DNA of 36,698 nucleotides. Source: Acidobacteriota bacterium (lineage in GTDB: Bacteria > Acidobacteriota > Blastocatellia > Pyrinomonadales > Pyrinomonadaceae). Positions 1 through 9,189 of this stretch are shown here, piece by piece; position 1 is the stretch's first letter, and every line of letters starts with the position of its first letter. The stretch lies in contig QHXN01000030.1 of assembly GCA_003222975.1 (NCBI GenBank), forward strand, positions 1 through 36,698, read 5' to 3'. A model generated the notes under the pieces. That model had not been told where the DNA came from. It searched no databases and worked only from the letters and a program-made list of their open reading frames with translations. The translations under genes and the position numbers were made by a program.

Positions 1-887
<887 letters not shown>

Positions 888-993
888 GATGGGTTCCCGA
901 ATGGGGCGCGTCCGGTCGAAATTTGCGCGCACTGTTCCCCCGCCGACGGGGTATGTCCGATTGATTTATTTGGACTGACAAAGATTACTCTTC

Positions 994-1022
994 AGTTTAA
1001 GTTCGCGCCCCGCAATCGTCAA
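994..1022 (-). promoter_or_regulatory. Putative sigma70 promoter of acnA
   Basis: Read on the minus strand: TTGACG (1022-1017), a 17-base spacer, then TAAACT (999-994). It points at acnA and predicts a leader of roughly 100 bases. The call rests on match and position only. Confidence 0.5.
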
Positions 1023-1141
1023 GCAACAGCCCCGCGCGGTCAGGGTTTACTCATTCTTGAGTTAACCGGAAGATGAGATTCATCGCCGCAGGCGCAGAGG
1101 ACGCGGAGGGGGCGCAGAGACTTGATTGCATGAGCAGGTTT

Positions 1142-1205
1142 GTACCGCCTGCTGCAAGCGGGCGGGTAGTAGCGACATCACCCGCCCGCTTGCAGCAGGC
1201 GGTAC
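1142..1205. repeat. Perfect inverted repeat, 26-bp arms (REP/MITE-like)
   Basis: Arms 1142-1167 and 1180-1205 are exact reverse complements around a 12-base spacer. The arm begins GTACCGCCTGCTGCAAGCGG. It is intergenic and has no coding potential. Size and form resemble REP elements or small non-autonomous mobile repeats. A second, different element of this type is at 23350-23518. Confidence 0.75.
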
Positions 1206-1324
1206 TGACTTGTCCCCATGTGCGCGCTGGCTGCAAACAAGTATAATCCAAATTAACGGCTCGCCTCTGCCTTCAGGTCGCGCATCAGCACTTGAGATTG
1301 AATCCTTGGAAGGCGGCAGGGAAA

Positions 1325-1367
1325 AAGAGGGCGACGCCGTCATGGCAAGAACCGGCGTCGCCCTTTT
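1325..1367 (+). terminator. Rho-independent terminator-like hairpin
   Basis: The 11-bp perfect stem GGGCGACGCCG (1329-1339) pairs with 1353-1363 and is flanked by A-rich bases on the left and TTTT on the right. It lies about 290 bases upstream of the DUF6335 gene with no gene ending just before it on the plus strand, so it may end a small leader transcript. Confidence 0.5.
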
Positions 1368-1656
1368 ACTCTCACGAATCTTTGCACTTCGTGAGGCAGG
1401 CTCGGCGTCCCAAACCGCCGGGCGCGAGGGCGGGTGCATACGGCACCCGCCGCAAGCAACATGCCTTATATACTCAATCGAATTTCCAGGCAAGTGTTTT
1501 TCACGCCGCATGCTGCGGGCGGGCGGTTTCCCAATTTCCGAAGCACTTGTGTTATATTGGGCGCAATTCAGAGAAGCAGCCGACAGTTGAAGTTTTCGCG
1601 GGCCTGGGATTGATGTTTTCGGGCGGAAACAGCGCGGGGACTTTGGAGGTTGGGAG

Positions 1657-2055
1657 ATGCCAAAGAAGCGACCGGAGGAGTTTACATACTTGAGTAACGA
1701 TCCAGACTTCGTGCCCGATCCCGACATAGAGGAGTTCATGGAGGAGGAGATCGCGCGCGCGCCCAAAGACCCGGAACTCCTCGCGCAGCGACTGCGCAAC
1801 AACACCGCCGCCTCGCCCGAAGACGCGGGCGGCGACCTCGACGCCTCTTGGGAAGATGTCAACGACGACGGCTCCGAGACGGTCGCGGGCGACAACCCCA
1901 CGCCCGACCAGTCCGACGTTGAGGAGAACGCGCACGCCGTCGGCGTCAACTTCGAGGACAACGAAGAACTCGAAGTGATTGACAAGATCGAGCGCCGCGA
2001 CAAACGCCGCTTCGAGCTAGACCCGCGCTCGAAGACGGAAGACGACACGATTTAG
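1657..2055 (+). CDS. DUF6335 family protein
   Basis: A 132-residue, very acidic soluble protein. It contains GGDLDASWEDV, a threonine/proline-rich linker (DNPTPDQSDVEE) and an EDNEELEVIDKIERRDKRRFELDP tail-type segment, the arrangement I associate with DUF6335 proteins of cyanobacteria and other environmental bacteria. Function is unknown. There is no signal peptide or membrane helix. The start is well supported by GGAGG a few bases upstream (near 1648). The gene converges on the cyclophilin gene, and a short-word hairpin directly after the stop probably terminates both transcripts. The family assignment is from memory of conserved motifs. Confidence 0.8.
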   Translation: MPKKRPEEFTYLSNDPDFVPDPDIEEFMEEEIARAPKDPELLAQRLRNNTAASPEDAGGDLDASWEDVNDDGSETVAGDNPTPDQSDVEENAHAVGVNFEDNEELEVIDKIERRDKRRFELDPRSKTEDDTI

Positions 2056-2065
2056 GAGAGCGGGC

Positions 2066-2142
2066 GAAAAGGGTAAAAGGGGAAGAGGGCAAAGGGATTG
2101 CTTGAGTGCTCCCTTTTGCCCTCTTCCCCTTTTACCCTTTTC
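2066..2142. repeat. Short-word hairpin repeat between convergent genes
   Basis: The purine arm 2066-2097, built from words such as AAAAGGG and GGGGAAGAGG, is complementary to 2110-2142 with one single-base bulge; the loop is 12 bases. It lies between two convergent stop codons and likely acts as a bidirectional terminator. Confidence 0.7.
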
Positions 2143-2144
2143 CC

Positions 2145-2864
2145 CTATTTGAAATTCGCGCGCGGTTGGAGCGTGATGCTCTTGATGACGATCTTGTCGT
2201 AGGGGTTTTCGGTGCCGGGTCGCGTGGGCGCGCCGGCGATGACCTGCGCGTTGTTCATGCCTTCGACGACCTTGCCGAAGGCCGTGTACTGCGCGTCCCA
2301 CTGCGGCACGCGGCGGAGCGTGATGTAGAACTGGCAGTTGGCCGAGTTCACGTCGTTGCCCTTGCGTGCAGCGCCGACGACGCCGCGGTCGAAGGGAACG
2401 TCGCTGAACTCCGCGGGCACGTTCGGCAGAGGCGAGTCGCCCATGCCGGCCCTCGACTGGTCTTCACCTTTCGACAGAGGGTCGCCGCCCTGCACGACTT
2501 CGGGGTTGACGCGGTGGAAGGTCGTGCCGTTGTAGAAGCCCTGCCGGGTTAGAGTCTTGAAGCGCTCGACCATCTGCGGCGCGACGTTCGGGTAAAGCTC
2601 GACGACGATCTTGCCGTAGTCAATCTTTCCATCAGAACTTGTCGCCTCGATGACCGCGGCCTCAGCGTCCGGCTCCGGCTTCACGCCGCGCTTGACGGGC
2701 GCGCCGCCCGCGCCCTCCAGGTCGTCGGAAACCCTCGACTGCTGCTGGCCGCCGCCGCACGACGCGACGCACAACGCCAGCGCCAGACAAAGGCACGCCG
2801 CCGGCAGACGCCCCGCCCCCGCCGGGAAGAACACGAACACGCTTCGCACAATCGAACAGAACAC
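2145..2864 (-). CDS. Cyclophilin-type peptidyl-prolyl isomerase lipoprotein
   Basis: A 239-residue protein. The N-terminus is a lipoprotein signal with a hydrophobic stretch and lipobox VASC (Cys about residue 36), then a linker rich in Gln/Gly/Pro. The C-terminal ~170 residues are a cyclophilin domain: VVELYPNVAPQMVERF, YNGTTFHRV, VQGGDP, the ANCQFYITL strand and FGKVVEGM. It catalyses cis-trans isomerisation of X-Pro bonds and would act at the envelope. The HR of FHRV and the QGGD loop of the active site are present. It starts 21 bases after dtd and is probably last in the gatB-SDR-dtd operon. The first Met is taken as start; an internal start is possible. Confidence 0.88.
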   Translation of the reverse strand: MFCSIVRSVFVFFPAGAGRLPAACLCLALALCVASCGGGQQQSRVSDDLEGAGGAPVKRGVKPEPDAEAAVIEATSSDGKIDYGKIVVELYPNVAPQMVERFKTLTRQGFYNGTTFHRVNPEVVQGGDPLSKGEDQSRAGMGDSPLPNVPAEFSDVPFDRGVVGAARKGNDVNSANCQFYITLRRVPQWDAQYTAFGKVVEGMNNAQVIAGAPTRPGTENPYDKIVIKSITLQPRANFK

Positions 2865-2885
2865 CTGTCCCCTCCGTCTCGCCGT

Positions 2886-3335
2886 TTAAAAAAGCTTCCT
2901 GCTGTCCAGGAGGATTGTCACCGGGCCGTCGTTGATGAGTTCGACTTCCATCATGCGGCGGAAGCTGCCCGTCTCGACGCACGCGACGCTCCGCCTCGCC
3001 TCCGCGACGAAGAACTCGTACAAAGGCTCGGCCACTTCGGGCGGCGCGGCATCAATCCAAGACGGACGCCGACCGCGGCGCACGTCGCCGTAGAGCGTGA
3101 ACTGCGAGACGACGAGCAGACCGCCCCCCACCTCGACGACCGAGCGGTTCATGCGCCCCTCCTCGTCGTCGAAGACGCGCAGCGCAACCGTCTTCTCGAC
3201 CATGTATCGCGCGTCCGCCTCCGTGTCGTCGCGCGCGATGCCGAGCAGCACGACGAGGCCCGGCCCCGTCTCCCCGACCGTCTCGCCCCCGACCCTCACA
3301 CACGCACGCGTCACGCGTTGCAGCACGGCTCTCAT
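2886..3335 (-). CDS. dtd: D-aminoacyl-tRNA deacylase
   Basis: 149 residues, the normal DTD length. It hydrolyses D-aminoacyl-tRNA (and Gly-tRNA-Ala) to recycle mischarged tRNA. Both catalytic motifs are visible: SQFTLYGD (residues 77-84) and NDGPVT (135-140), whose Gly137-Pro138 is the chirality-checking cis-peptide at its usual number. The segment before it reads [10 protein letters not shown] where the family usually has GxFGAxM, a small deviation. It lies in a minus-strand operon after gatB and an SDR gene, 46 bases from the SDR and 21 bases from the cyclophilin, a sensible setting next to the amidotransferase of charged tRNA. Confidence 0.95.
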   Translation of the reverse strand: MRAVLQRVTRACVRVGGETVGETGPGLVVLLGIARDDTEADARYMVEKTVALRVFDDEEGRMNRSVVEVGGGLLVVSQFTLYGDVRRGRRPSWIDAAPPEVAEPLYEFFVAEARRSVACVETGSFRRMMEVELINDGPVTILLDSRKLF

Positions 3336-3381
3336 CAGAATCGCATCCGGCTTATGTCATCAGGCTGGATGTCGGCGTGCG

Positions 3382-4116
3382 TCACTTCTTCGGCGGCCTG
3401 CTCGGCCTGATCTCGACACGGCTCGGAAGACTCCGCTCGTCGTGTCGCAGCAGATCAACGACGACGCGCGCGATGTCTTCGGGCTGGAGCTGCCAGCTCT
3501 TCTCTTCGCTCACCGAGTCGCCGCCGAACTCCGTGTTGACCGAGCCGGGCATGATGTAGCTGACCTTGATTCGGTCGTGCCTGACCTCCTGCATGAGCGC
3601 CTCGCTGAAGCCGTTGAGACCGAACTTCGAGGCGTTGTAGGCGGCCATGCGTGGGTGCGGATTCGCGCCCGCGAGCGACGAGATGTTGACGATGTAGCCG
3701 CCGCCGCGCCGCTTCATAACGGGGATGGCCGCGCGGCAGCAGTGGAAGACGCCGAACAGGTTCGTCTCCAAAACCGCGCGGAACTCTTCCGCCGTCATCT
3801 CCTCGACCGGCTTGAAGAGGCCGATGCCCGCATTATTGACCAGCACGTCCACGCCGCCGAACTCCTCGACCGCGTGCGCAACGAGCGCCTCGCACTCTTC
3901 ATAAACGCGCACGTCGCATGTAGCGCCCGTCACGCATCCAACGCCTGAGTCTTCTTCACTGTCGAAAGTTAAAGCATTGGCCGCTTCCTTAATCTCATCG
4001 GCGTTGCGTGCACCAATGCACACGTTCATCCCCTCGCGCACAAGTGCCTCGGCAATCGCGCGCCCGATGCCGCGCGTCCCGCCCGTGACAATCGCCGTCT
4101 TCCCTTGATAGTTCAC
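3382..4116 (-). CDS. Short-chain dehydrogenase/reductase
   Basis: A 244-residue classical SDR. It has the nucleotide-binding TGGTRGIG motif (11-18), NNAG (94-97) and catalytic Ser147, Tyr160 and Lys164 (YNASK). It is an NAD(P)-dependent oxidoreductase of unknown substrate; FabG-like and 3-ketoacyl-type enzymes share this layout. The start is a GTG at 4116, only 5 bases after the gatB stop, implying translational coupling; no other start preserves the Rossmann strand without entering gatB. The last ~15 residues (RVEIRPSRPPKK) form a basic tail. Family is certain, substrate is not. Confidence 0.9.
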   Translation of the reverse strand: MNYQGKTAIVTGGTRGIGRAIAEALVREGMNVCIGARNADEIKEAANALTFDSEEDSGVGCVTGATCDVRVYEECEALVAHAVEEFGGVDVLVNNAGIGLFKPVEEMTAEEFRAVLETNLFGVFHCCRAAIPVMKRRGGGYIVNISSLAGANPHPRMAAYNASKFGLNGFSEALMQEVRHDRIKVSYIMPGSVNTEFGGDSVSEEKSWQLQPEDIARVVVDLLRHDERSLPSRVEIRPSRPPKK

Positions 4117-4121
4117 TGCTC

Positions 4122-5597
4122 TTACTCGGCCTTCAGTTTTTCTTTCAGCAGTTCGTTGACGACCTTCGGGTTCGCCTTGCCCTTCGACGCCTTCATCACC
4201 TGGCCGACGAAGAAGCCGAAGAGCGCCTCCTTGCCCGCGCGGTACGACGCTAGTTGCTGCGGGTTGGCGGCGAGAACGTCCGTCACGATCTTTTCTATCT
4301 CGGCGGCGTCGCTCACCTGCGCCAGCCCCTGCTCCTCGATGACCTGCGAAGCGCCCTTGCCCGTCCTGAACATCTCGACGAGCACGTCCTTGCCCTGCTT
4401 GCCGCTGATGCGCCCTTCGTCTATCGCGCGGACGAGCGCGCCGAGTTCTTCGGGCGAGACGGGCGATGCGTCCGCGGCCAGGCCGGCGGCGTCCAGCTCG
4501 CGCAGCAGCTCGCCTTTGAGCCAGTTGGCAGCGCCCCGCGGGTTCGAGGCCGCCGCCGCGCGCTCGTAGAAATCCGCGAGGGCGTGGTCGCGCGTGAAAA
4601 GCGAGGCGTCGTCGAAGGAGAGCCGGTACTGCCCCATGAATCGCTTGCGGCGCGCGTCGGGCAGTTCGGGCATCGCACGGCGCACCTGCTCGATCCAGTC
4701 GGCGTTGACGGCGAGCGGCTGCAAGTCGGGTTCGGGGAAGTAGCGGTAGTCGTGCGCCTCCTCCTTCGAGCGCATCACGCGCGTGCAGGCTTCGCGCTCG
4801 TCCCAGAGGCGCGTCTCCTGCGCGACACGCCCGCCCGACTCGATCAACTCTATCTGCCGCTCGATCTCGAACTCGATGGCGCGCTGCATGAAGCGCACGG
4901 AGTTCAGGTTCTTCAACTCGACCTTCGTGCCGAACTTCTCTTCGCCCACGCGACGCACGGAGACGTTCGCCTCGCAACGGAGGTTCCCCTTCTCCATGTC
5001 GGCCTCGCTCGCCCCGACCCACTGCAAGGCGCGGCGCACGTGGTTGACGTAGTCGTAAGCCTCCCAGGAGGTGCGGAAGTCCGGCTCGGTGACGATCTCG
5101 GCGAGCGGCGTGCCCGCGCGGTTCAGATCAATGTAAGAGTAGAGGTCTGTGCGGGGCAGGCCCTCGTGCACGTTCTTGCCCGCGTCCTCTTCGAGGTGCA
5201 GCCGCGTGATGCGAACCTCAAACGGGCGCCACTCGCGCGCGTGGCCGCCCTCGTCGCGCTCGGCGGTCACGATCTCAAGATGGCCGTCCGAAGAGAACGG
5301 GCGGTCGTACTGCGAAATCTGGTAGCCCTTCGGCAAGTCCGGGTAGAAATAGTTCTTGCGCGCGAAGATCGAGACCTCGTTGACTCTCAGGCCGAGCGCG
5401 AGCGCCGCGCGTGCGCCCAACTCGACCGCGCGCCAGTTCAGGACGGGCAGAGAGCCGGGCAGACCCAGGCAGACTGGGCACGTGTTCGAGTTCGGCTCGT
5501 CGCCGAAGCGCGTCGAGCAGCCGCAGAAGATTTTCGACTCGGTGCTCAGTTGCGCGTGAATCTCAAGGCCGATGACGGCCTCCCAACCCTTCTTCAT
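4122..5597 (-). CDS. gatB: Asp-tRNA(Asn)/Glu-tRNA(Gln) amidotransferase subunit B
   Basis: 491 residues, full length. GatB binds the misacylated tRNA and phosphorylates and amidates Glu- or Asp-tRNA with ammonia from GatA. It shows the family N-terminus GLEIHAQL, the zinc-type cysteines CGC...CPVCLGLPG, YFYPDLPKGYQISQY, DLNRAGTPL, EADMEKGNLRCEANVS and the C-terminal tRNA-binding YqeY-like tail. It heads the operon gatB-SDR-dtd-cyclophilin; gatA and gatC are not in the window. A short-word repeat lies just upstream (5600-5725), so the promoter must be close to or inside it. The SD is weak. Confidence 0.97.
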   Translation of the reverse strand: MKKGWEAVIGLEIHAQLSTESKIFCGCSTRFGDEPNSNTCPVCLGLPGSLPVLNWRAVELGARAALALGLRVNEVSIFARKNYFYPDLPKGYQISQYDRPFSSDGHLEIVTAERDEGGHAREWRPFEVRITRLHLEEDAGKNVHEGLPRTDLYSYIDLNRAGTPLAEIVTEPDFRTSWEAYDYVNHVRRALQWVGASEADMEKGNLRCEANVSVRRVGEEKFGTKVELKNLNSVRFMQRAIEFEIERQIELIESGGRVAQETRLWDEREACTRVMRSKEEAHDYRYFPEPDLQPLAVNADWIEQVRRAMPELPDARRKRFMGQYRLSFDDASLFTRDHALADFYERAAAASNPRGAANWLKGELLRELDAAGLAADASPVSPEELGALVRAIDEGRISGKQGKDVLVEMFRTGKGASQVIEEQGLAQVSDAAEIEKIVTDVLAANPQQLASYRAGKEALFGFFVGQVMKASKGKANPKVVNELLKEKLKAE

Positions 5598-5599
5598 AA

Positions 5600-5725
5600 G
5601 CTTTCAACGGTCAGCAGTCAGCGTTCAGCTTAAAGCCTCCTTCAACACTGAGCAATCAACTCGGCGGCGACACTTCATGCGCCGCCGGAATTCTAAGCTG
5701 ACTGCTGAGTGCTGAGTGCTTCTTT
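5600..5725. repeat. Short-word inverted repeat between gatB and rhodanese gene
   Basis: Variations of the words GTCAGCA and TCAGCG on the left (about 5605-5635) are mirrored as GACTGCTGAGTGCTGAGTGC on the right (5701-5720). A separate hairpin sits in the middle (GGCGGCG pairing CGCCGCC, 5662-5690). The right arm supplies the last ~20 codons and stop of the rhodanese gene. Confidence 0.6.
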
Positions 5726-6060
5726 TCGAGCGGCAGCCCTCGGTCGCACCAGGCTTTGAAGCCGCCGACGAGGATGTGTATTTCCCGGAAGTCGTACTCT
5801 TCGAGGATGAGCGCCGCGCGCGTGCTGGAGTGCTCGTAGTGGCACGCGCAGTAAGTGACGAGCGGTCGGCCCCGCGGGACTTCCCCGACCCTCTCTTCAA
5901 GCTCCATGCGCCAGATGCGAAGCGAGCCGGGGATTTGGTGCTCGCTCTTTTCCCAGTGCGCGGGGTTGCGCGTGTCTATGAAAACCGGCTCGCGCCCTTC
6001 CTCGACGAGCGCCCAGGCTTCATCCGGCGTGATTCTCTTCGGTTCAACAGGCAGCGGCAT
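5656..6060 (-). CDS. Rhodanese-like domain protein
   Basis: 134 residues from the ATG at 6060, which has GGAAGAG ten bases upstream; a longer frame to 6183 lacks such support. It is a single rhodanese domain: FIDTRNPAHW near residues 28-36, IPGSLRI, then the active loop with Cys71 (TYCACHYEHSS) and the GGFKAW motif. These proteins carry sulfane sulfur on the cysteine. The loop holds a second cysteine and two histidines, unlike classical CxxGxR loops, so activity may differ. The C-terminal ~20 residues (after LPLEKK) come from the repeat that follows and are unlikely to be functional. Confidence 0.85.
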   Translation of the reverse strand: MPLPVEPKRITPDEAWALVEEGREPVFIDTRNPAHWEKSEHQIPGSLRIWRMELEERVGEVPRGRPLVTYCACHYEHSSTRAALILEEYDFREIHILVGGFKAWCDRGLPLEKKHSALSSQLRIPAAHEVSPPS

Positions 6061-6386
6061 GCGTCTCTTCCGACCCCACGAAGTCGCCGACCGCACACGC
6101 GTCGTAAACTCCCGCGCCGCGTCCTTCGTTCGGCGCGGGCCGCTTTGGCGGATGCGTCGGCGGATGCGCGGCGAGTATAGCACCCGCTAAACTGCCGCCT
6201 CAACAAACGCCGTTTTCAGGCACGCGCCGCCGAAAATTTGCTGCATCAAATTCCCGGTTTCTGTTATACAATGCGCCCGCTCGCTCGAACCGTCGTTATC
6301 GAAAGCGAGGCAGCAACCCCCGTCCGGGTCGCGTTGCCGCCCCGCTCGTTTGTCCACCATTCTTCCCTGGGAGGAGAAACTGAGTT

Positions 6387-6761
6387 ATGGCGAAAACAAT
6401 TGCAACGATTTTAGGCGTGGTGTTCATCCTGGTCGGGCTCGTCGGGTTCTTTGACCACACTCTCATGGGCACGCACCTGAATACGACCCACAACCTCGTC
6501 CACATCATCTCCGGCGCGATTGCCCTCTACTTCGGCCTCGCGGGCACGCTCTCGGCGGCGCGCCTCTTCTGCATCATCTTCGGCATCGTGTACGCGCTGC
6601 TCGGCGTCTGCGGCTTCCTGCTCGGCACCGGCCCCGACCGGATACTCCCGATTGACGACCTGCTCATGCTCGGCACGATGGATCACGTCGTCCACATCCT
6701 GCTCGGCATCGTCTTCCTCATCGGCGGCTTCCTGACGCGGGCCGATTTGACGACCGACTAG
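6387..6761 (+). CDS. DUF4383-like four-helix membrane protein
   Basis: 124 residues with four predicted membrane helices (about 3-22, 35-58, 60-80, 95-117). Features are NLVHIISGAIALYFGL in helix two and DHVVHILLGIVFLIGG in helix four, a paired His-containing pattern of DUF4383-type proteins. Function is unknown. The start has GGGAGGAG 10 bases upstream. A TATACA-type -10 is visible at 6265-6270 without a good -35. The next gene is mtnA on the same strand, separated by a hairpin repeat. Confidence 0.75.
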   Translation: MAKTIATILGVVFILVGLVGFFDHTLMGTHLNTTHNLVHIISGAIALYFGLAGTLSAARLFCIIFGIVYALLGVCGFLLGTGPDRILPIDDLLMLGTMDHVVHILLGIVFLIGGFLTRADLTTD

Positions 6762-6766
6762 GACTG

Positions 6767-6841
6767 AAGGATGAAGGCGGAAGGATGAAGTGAAGGCAAA
6801 ACTGCTCTCACTTCATCCTTCCGCCTTCATCCCTCATCCTT
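6767..6841. repeat. Short-word hairpin repeat (GGATGAA type)
   Basis: The left arm 6769-6793 (GGATGAAGGCGGAAGGATGA...) pairs with 6808-6832 around a 14-base loop. Another copy of this word family is at 17762-17837, and a looser one at 29046-29118. Position suggests a terminator after the DUF4383 gene. Confidence 0.7.
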
Positions 6842-6900
6842 GCCTCCGGTTGCTCGCCAGCCGAACACTCCCGTAAGATACCCCGTCCGTAAAACGCGTT

Positions 6901-6940
6901 CTGGCGGCTGACGAAAGCTGTGGCTTTCGGTCGGCCAGCC
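6901..6940 (+). other. Hairpin in the mtnA leader
   Basis: GGCTGACGAAAGC pairs with GCTTTCGGTCGGCC through a 4-base loop with one bulge, 30-70 bases before the mtnA start. No SAM riboswitch core is visible. It may be a regulatory or stabilising 5' UTR hairpin. Confidence 0.3.
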
Positions 6941-6971
6941 CCGACTAATAGCTGCACGGAGACTTTTTGCC

Positions 6972-8018
6972 ATGATCAAGACCGTCGAGTGGACGGACGA
7001 GGGCGTGCGCATGATTGACCAGCGCCTGCTACCCACAGAAGAAAAGTACCTGACGCTGCGCTCGTGTGAGGAGGTGGCCGACGCCGTCAAGCAGATGGTC
7101 GTGCGCGGCGCACCGGCTATCGGCGTCTCCGCCGCGATGGGCATTGCCCTCGGCTCGATGCAGGCAGTCGGCACTTCCGTTCCCGACCTCGAAGACGACT
7201 TCGACTACTTCTGCGACCTGATGAGTCAGACGCGCCCGACCGCCGTCAACCTCTTCTGGGCCATCGAGCGCATGCGCGAGCGCTTCCGCCGCGCGAAGGC
7301 CGCGGGCGCGGACGCCGAAAGCATCAAAGGCCAGCTCATCGAGGAGGCGCGCACCATCTTCCGCGAAGACATCGAGTCGAACCGCGCGCTGGGCCGCTTC
7401 GGCGGGGAGCTGATACCCGACGGCGCGACCGTGCTCACGCACTGCAACGCCGGCGCGCTCGCCACCGCGGGCGACTACGGCACGGCGCTCGGCGTCGTCC
7501 GCGGCGCGCGCGACGCGGGCAAGCGCGTCGCCGTCATCGCCGACGAGACTCGACCGTTTCTACAGGGTGCGCGCCTCACGGCCTGGGAGCTTCAGAAGGA
7601 CGAGATACCCGTCACAATCATCACCGACAACATGGCCGGTCACGTGATGAAGCAGGGCAAGATTGACTGCGTCGTCGTCGGCGCAGACCGCATCGCCGCC
7701 AACGGCGACACGGCCAACAAGATCGGAACCTACATGGTCGCCGTCCTCGCCAAACAACACGACATTCCCTTCTACGTCGCCGCGCCCGTCTCGACCGTTG
7801 ACCTCTCGCTCCCCACGGGCGAGCAGATTCCCATCGAGGAGCGCGACGCGCGCGAGGTCACGCACATACGCGAGCAGCGCCTCGCCCCCGAAGGCGTCGC
7901 CGTCCAGAACCCCGCCTTCGACGTGACGCCCAACGAACTCGTCGCCGCCATCATCACCGACCGCGGCGTCGCGCGCCCGCCTTATACTGAAAGTTTGCGA
8001 CGGATAGTTGAAGGTTAG
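6972..8018 (+). CDS. mtnA: S-methyl-5-thioribose-1-phosphate isomerase
   Basis: 348 residues, full length. It converts methylthioribose-1-phosphate to methylthioribulose-1-phosphate in the methionine salvage pathway. Visible motifs are [13 protein letters not shown] (phosphate site), catalytic Cys158 in [10 protein letters not shown] and catalytic Asp239 in [10 protein letters not shown], then NKIGTY. CGGAGA lies 8-14 bases before the ATG. No other salvage gene is adjacent. It converges on the epimerase gene over a hairpin repeat. eIF2B-alpha-like paralogues are excluded by the Cys/Asp pair. Confidence 0.96.
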   Translation: MIKTVEWTDEGVRMIDQRLLPTEEKYLTLRSCEEVADAVKQMVVRGAPAIGVSAAMGIALGSMQAVGTSVPDLEDDFDYFCDLMSQTRPTAVNLFWAIERMRERFRRAKAAGADAESIKGQLIEEARTIFREDIESNRALGRFGGELIPDGATVLTHCNAGALATAGDYGTALGVVRGARDAGKRVAVIADETRPFLQGARLTAWELQKDEIPVTIITDNMAGHVMKQGKIDCVVVGADRIAANGDTANKIGTYMVAVLAKQHDIPFYVAAPVSTVDLSLPTGEQIPIEERDAREVTHIREQRLAPEGVAVQNPAFDVTPNELVAAIITDRGVARPPYTESLRRIVEG

Positions 8019-8025
8019 AAGAACA

Positions 8026-8116
8026 ATTTAAACGCAAAGGGCGCAAAGAACCCGCAAAGGCCGCGGAGACATCTCGGCATGCTTTGCGTTTTTCTTTGCG
8101 CCCTTTGCGTTTAAAT
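8026..8116. repeat. Short-word hairpin repeat (CGCAAAG type)
   Basis: Perfect 25-bp arms at 8026-8050 and 8092-8116 (ATTTAAACGCAAAGGGCGCA...) around a 41-base interior that carries further CGCAAAGG and CGCGGAG words. It lies between the convergent mtnA and epimerase stops. Confidence 0.75.
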
Positions 8117-8138
8117 CTCCGCCCTTGAAGTGGCGCGG

Positions 8139-9098
8139 CTACTGCCTCGCGTAACGGCTCTGCTTCCACCACTCAATCGTCTTCCGCAAGCCCTCTTCCA
8201 GCCCGACCCGCGGCTCATATCCTAAAAACTCGCGCGCGAGCGTGATGTCGGCGTGGCTGTGGTGCACGTCGCCGACGCGCGGCTCGCGGTACTCGGCCTC
8301 GGCGTCCGTCTTGCCGGTGACGCGCTTCAGCGTGTCGAGCAGTTCGTTGAGCGTGATGCGCTCGCCGTTGGCAACGTTGATGACCTCGCCCACGCCGCGC
8401 GTCGTCTCGGCAGCGCGCAGGTTCGCGTCCACCACGTTCGAGACGTATGTGAAGTCGCGCGACTGCTCGCCGTCGCCGTAGATGACGGGACGCGCGCCCG
8501 ACATCAGTGCGTCAATGAAGCGCGAGATGACGCCCGAATACTGCGAGCCGGGGTCTTGGCGCGGGCCGAAGACGTTGAAGTAGCGTAAGCTGACGGTCTC
8601 GAAGCTGTAGGTGCGCGACCAGACCTGGCAGTAATACTCGCCGACGAGCTTCGCCGCGGCGTAGGGGCTGAGTGGCTGCGGGGCCATGCCCTCGACCTTC
8701 GGCAGCGTCGGCTGATCTCCGTAGGCGGAGGACGAGGCCGCGTAGATCATGCGGCGCACGCTCGACTCGCGCGCCGCCAGGAGCAGCGCGAAGGTCGCCT
8801 CGGCGCAGGCGCGGTGCGTCTCTGCGGGGTCTTCGACCGAGCGCGGCACCGAAGGGATCGCGGCCTCGTGGAACACGACCTCCACGCCGTCGAGCGCGCG
8901 CCGTAGCGCCTCCGGGTCTAGCAGGCTCCCGCGGACGAATTCGACCCGCCCGCCGATCTCTTCAAGGTTCTCGGCGTAGCCCGTTGAAAGGTCGTCAATG
9001 ACGCGCACGCGCGCCCCCGACGCGTCGAGCGCCGACGCGATGTGAGAGCCGACGAACCCCGCGCCGCCCGTGACCAGATAAGTGCCGGTTAAATTCAT
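8139..9098 (-). CDS. NAD-dependent nucleotide-sugar epimerase (GalE/WbpP-like SDR)
   Basis: A 319-residue extended SDR. It has GGAGFVGSH (11-19) for NAD, catalytic Ser123-125, Tyr146 and Lys150 (SPYAAAK), FNVFGPRQDP and the substrate loop with YGDGEQSRDFTYV. Likely a UDP-glucose or UDP-GlcNAc/GalNAc 4-epimerase; the SPSVPRSVEDP-type loop and PRQDPGSQYSGVI favour the WbpP/Gne-like group over E. coli GalE. The next gene upstream is UDP-glucose dehydrogenase on the same strand, so the pair should supply precursors for exopolysaccharide or O-antigen. The precise sugar is not decidable here. Confidence 0.88.
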   Translation of the reverse strand: MNLTGTYLVTGGAGFVGSHIASALDASGARVRVIDDLSTGYAENLEEIGGRVEFVRGSLLDPEALRRALDGVEVVFHEAAIPSVPRSVEDPAETHRACAEATFALLLAARESSVRRMIYAASSSAYGDQPTLPKVEGMAPQPLSPYAAAKLVGEYYCQVWSRTYSFETVSLRYFNVFGPRQDPGSQYSGVISRFIDALMSGARPVIYGDGEQSRDFTYVSNVVDANLRAAETTRGVGEVINVANGERITLNELLDTLKRVTGKTDAEAEYREPRVGDVHHSHADITLAREFLGYEPRVGLEEGLRKTIEWWKQSRYARQ

Positions 9099-9107
9099 AG
9101 CCGAGTG

Positions 9108-9185
9108 AATAGTGATGAGTGATGAGTGATGAGTGATAAGTTAAAACAGCTTGCCTTTAACTCATCACTCATCACTCATCACTCG
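9108..9185. repeat. Short-word hairpin repeat (GTGATGA heptads)
   Basis: At least four GTGATGA heptads on the left (arm 9117-9145) are mirrored by CATCACT heptads (9156-9184) with one mismatch and a 10-base loop. It lies between the ugd stop and the epimerase start, both minus strand. Confidence 0.75.
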
Positions 9186-9189
9186 TTCG

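Larger units (their letters stand above)
888..1656. other. Intergenic region between divergent acnA and the DUF6335 gene
   Basis: Contains the acnA promoter, a 26-bp-arm inverted repeat (1142-1205), a terminator-like hairpin (1325-1367) and a second hairpin near 1430-1453 with GCGGGTGC pairing GGCACCCGC. No convincing coding frame is present. The part between 1270 and 1460 looks structured on the plus strand and could be a leader RNA or small RNA, but it matches no riboswitch class I recognise. Confidence 0.5.

Noticed and set aside
6841..6971. SAM riboswitch before mtnA
   Set aside because: Only one hairpin is present; the multi-helix core with conserved junctions is missing.
9108..9185. 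CRISPR array (regular repeats)
   Set aside because: The heptads are contiguous and mirrored into a hairpin; there are no spacers and no cas genes.
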